Part shown: piece after piece, positions 5,985 through 6,750 of the stretch
Layout of the letters: each line of letters starts with the position of its first letter
Position numbering within the stretch: the first letter of the stretch is position 1
Translations under genes and position numbers: made by a program
Assembly (NCBI GenBank): GCA_945906715.1
Contig: CAMDRK010000139.1
Location: forward strand, 1 to 6,750
DNA length: 6,750 bases
Reading direction: 5' to 3'
DNA from: Nitrospira lenta
GTDB taxonomy: Bacteria > Nitrospirota > Nitrospiria > Nitrospirales > Nitrospiraceae
Notes under the pieces: model-generated
The model's database searches: none
What the model saw: only the letters and a program-made list of their open reading frames with translations
Told to the model about the DNA's origin: nothing

Positions 5985-6750
5985 TTATCGATTCATCGAC
6001 TGCAGGAATTCCTGATTGGTCTTGGTGCCATGCAGTTTGTCCATCAGAAACTCCATGGCTTCCATCGTCCCAAGCGGACTCAATACCTTGCGTAGAATCC
6101 ACATCTTATTGAGACGATCCTTATCCACCAGCAATTCTTCTTTTCTTGTCCCGGACTGGGCAATATCGATGGCTGGGAAGAGCCGCTTGTCGGCCAGACG
6201 GCGATCGAGATGGACTTCCATATTACCTGTCCCTTTGAACTCTTCAAAAATCACATCGTCCATGCGGCTACCGGTATCGACAAGCGCGGTCGCCATAATG
6301 GTGAGACTCCCGCCGTTCTCGATGTTGCGGGCCGCCCCAAAGAACCGCTTCGGCCGCTGGAGCGCGTTCGAGTCCAATCCACCCGACAACACCTTGCCGC
6401 TTGGCGGCGCGATCGTATTGTAGGCACGAGCCAGCCTGGTGATACTGTCCAGCAGCACCACGACATCTTTTTTATTTTCGACCAGCCGCTTAGCCTTTTC
6501 GAGTACCATTTCAGCCACTTGGGCATGTCGTTGGGCCGGCTCGTCGAACGTGGAGCTGATGACTTCAGCCTTTACCTGCCGCTGCCAGTCGGTGACTTCT
6601 TCCGGCCGCTCGTCGATGAGCAGCACGATCAAGGTCACTTCCTTGTGGTTTTTCAGAATGGCCCGCGCAATGGCTTGCAACATCATCGTTTTCCCGGTTC
6701 GGGGAGCCGCGACGATCAGCCCACGCTGGCCTTTGCCGATCGGGGTCGTG
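5985..6750 (-). CDS. rho: Transcription termination factor Rho, C-terminal part
   Basis: Rho is a hexameric RNA-dependent ATPase/helicase that ends transcription of untranslated RNA. Only the last 254 codons are present; the gene continues past position 6750, with the reading frame entering as TTPIGKGQRGLIV. The N-terminal RNA-binding domain lies outside the window. The ATPase domain is complete from the P-loop. Walker A reads APRTGKT (E. coli PPKAGKT), Walker B is VVVLLDSITRLARAYN, and the Q/R-loop region follows (GGLDSNALQRPKRFFGAARN). Then come GTGNMEVHLDRRLADKRLFP and SGTRKEELL, all typical of Rho. It ends at a TAA with the common C-terminal helices (LMDKLHGTKTNQEFL). The ATG at 6684-6686 lies inside the P-loop helix and is not a start. 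Confidence 0.98.
   Translation of the reverse strand, partial: TTPIGKGQRGLIVAAPRTGKTMMLQAIARAILKNHKEVTLIVLLIDERPEEVTDWQRQVKAEVISSTFDEPAQRHAQVAEMVLEKAKRLVENKKDVVVLLDSITRLARAYNTIAPPSGKVLSGGLDSNALQRPKRFFGAARNIENGGSLTIMATALVDTGSRMDDVIFEEFKGTGNMEVHLDRRLADKRLFPAIDIAQSGTRKEELLVDKDRLNKMWILRKVLSPLGTMEAMEFLMDKLHGTKTNQEFLQSMNR

Noticed and set aside
1..6750. CRISPR arrays, tRNA or rRNA genes, phage or defence genes
   Set aside because: No spaced direct repeats, tRNA-like folds or rRNA signatures are seen, and nearly all of the sequence is accounted for by recognised housekeeping genes.

Overview
The window is a compact bacterial housekeeping region. All eight genes lie on the minus strand, so transcription runs from high to low coordinates. 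In transcription order they are: rho (transcription terminator, 5' end cut by the window), rpmE (ribosomal protein L31), prfA (release factor RF1), prmC (methyltransferase for the release-factor GGQ glutamine), murA (first committed step of peptidoglycan synthesis), hisG, hisD and hisB (histidine biosynthesis; hisB is cut by the window). Each was identified from family motifs visible in the translation.

Layout. Positions 5985-6750 hold the C-terminal part of rho. A 94-nt gap with a good Shine-Dalgarno leads to rpmE (5684-5890). A clear intrinsic terminator (about 5622-5664) follows rpmE, and prfA (4505-5581) starts only about 40 nt beyond its T-tract. prmC (3598-4503) follows prfA after 1 nt. 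Between prmC and murA is the only substantial non-coding stretch (3369-3597, 229 nt). Most of it is a 167-bp element with near-perfect 16-bp terminal inverted repeats (CAGGATGCTSAAAAAG) and internal hairpins, beginning at the base after the prmC stop codon. murA (2091-3368), hisG (1382-2086), hisD (102-1385) and hisB (1-105) are then packed with a 4-nt gap and two ATGA stop/start overlaps, typical of translational coupling.

The genes form functional pairs. PrmC modifies the RF1 encoded just upstream. HisG, HisD and HisB catalyse steps of one pathway. HisG is the short form without the C-terminal regulatory domain, so a HisZ partner is expected elsewhere in the genome. It also carries an unusual basic tail.

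Organism. The order rho-rpmE-prfA-prmC-murA-hisG-hisD-hisB is, from memory, familiar in Nitrospirota and in Geobacter-like Desulfobacterota. The intergenic element resembles a dispersed repeat that I associate with Nitrospira genomes. With a moderately GC-rich composition, a Nitrospira-like bacterium is my best guess, but this is inference from memory and was not searched.

Most of the window is ordinary conserved core genome. I see no defence system, phage genes, CRISPR array, tRNA or rRNA. The best candidates for a second look are the inverted-repeat element and its possible effect on the operon, the HisG basic tail, and a Gln-to-Glu change at a HisD zinc-ligand position.
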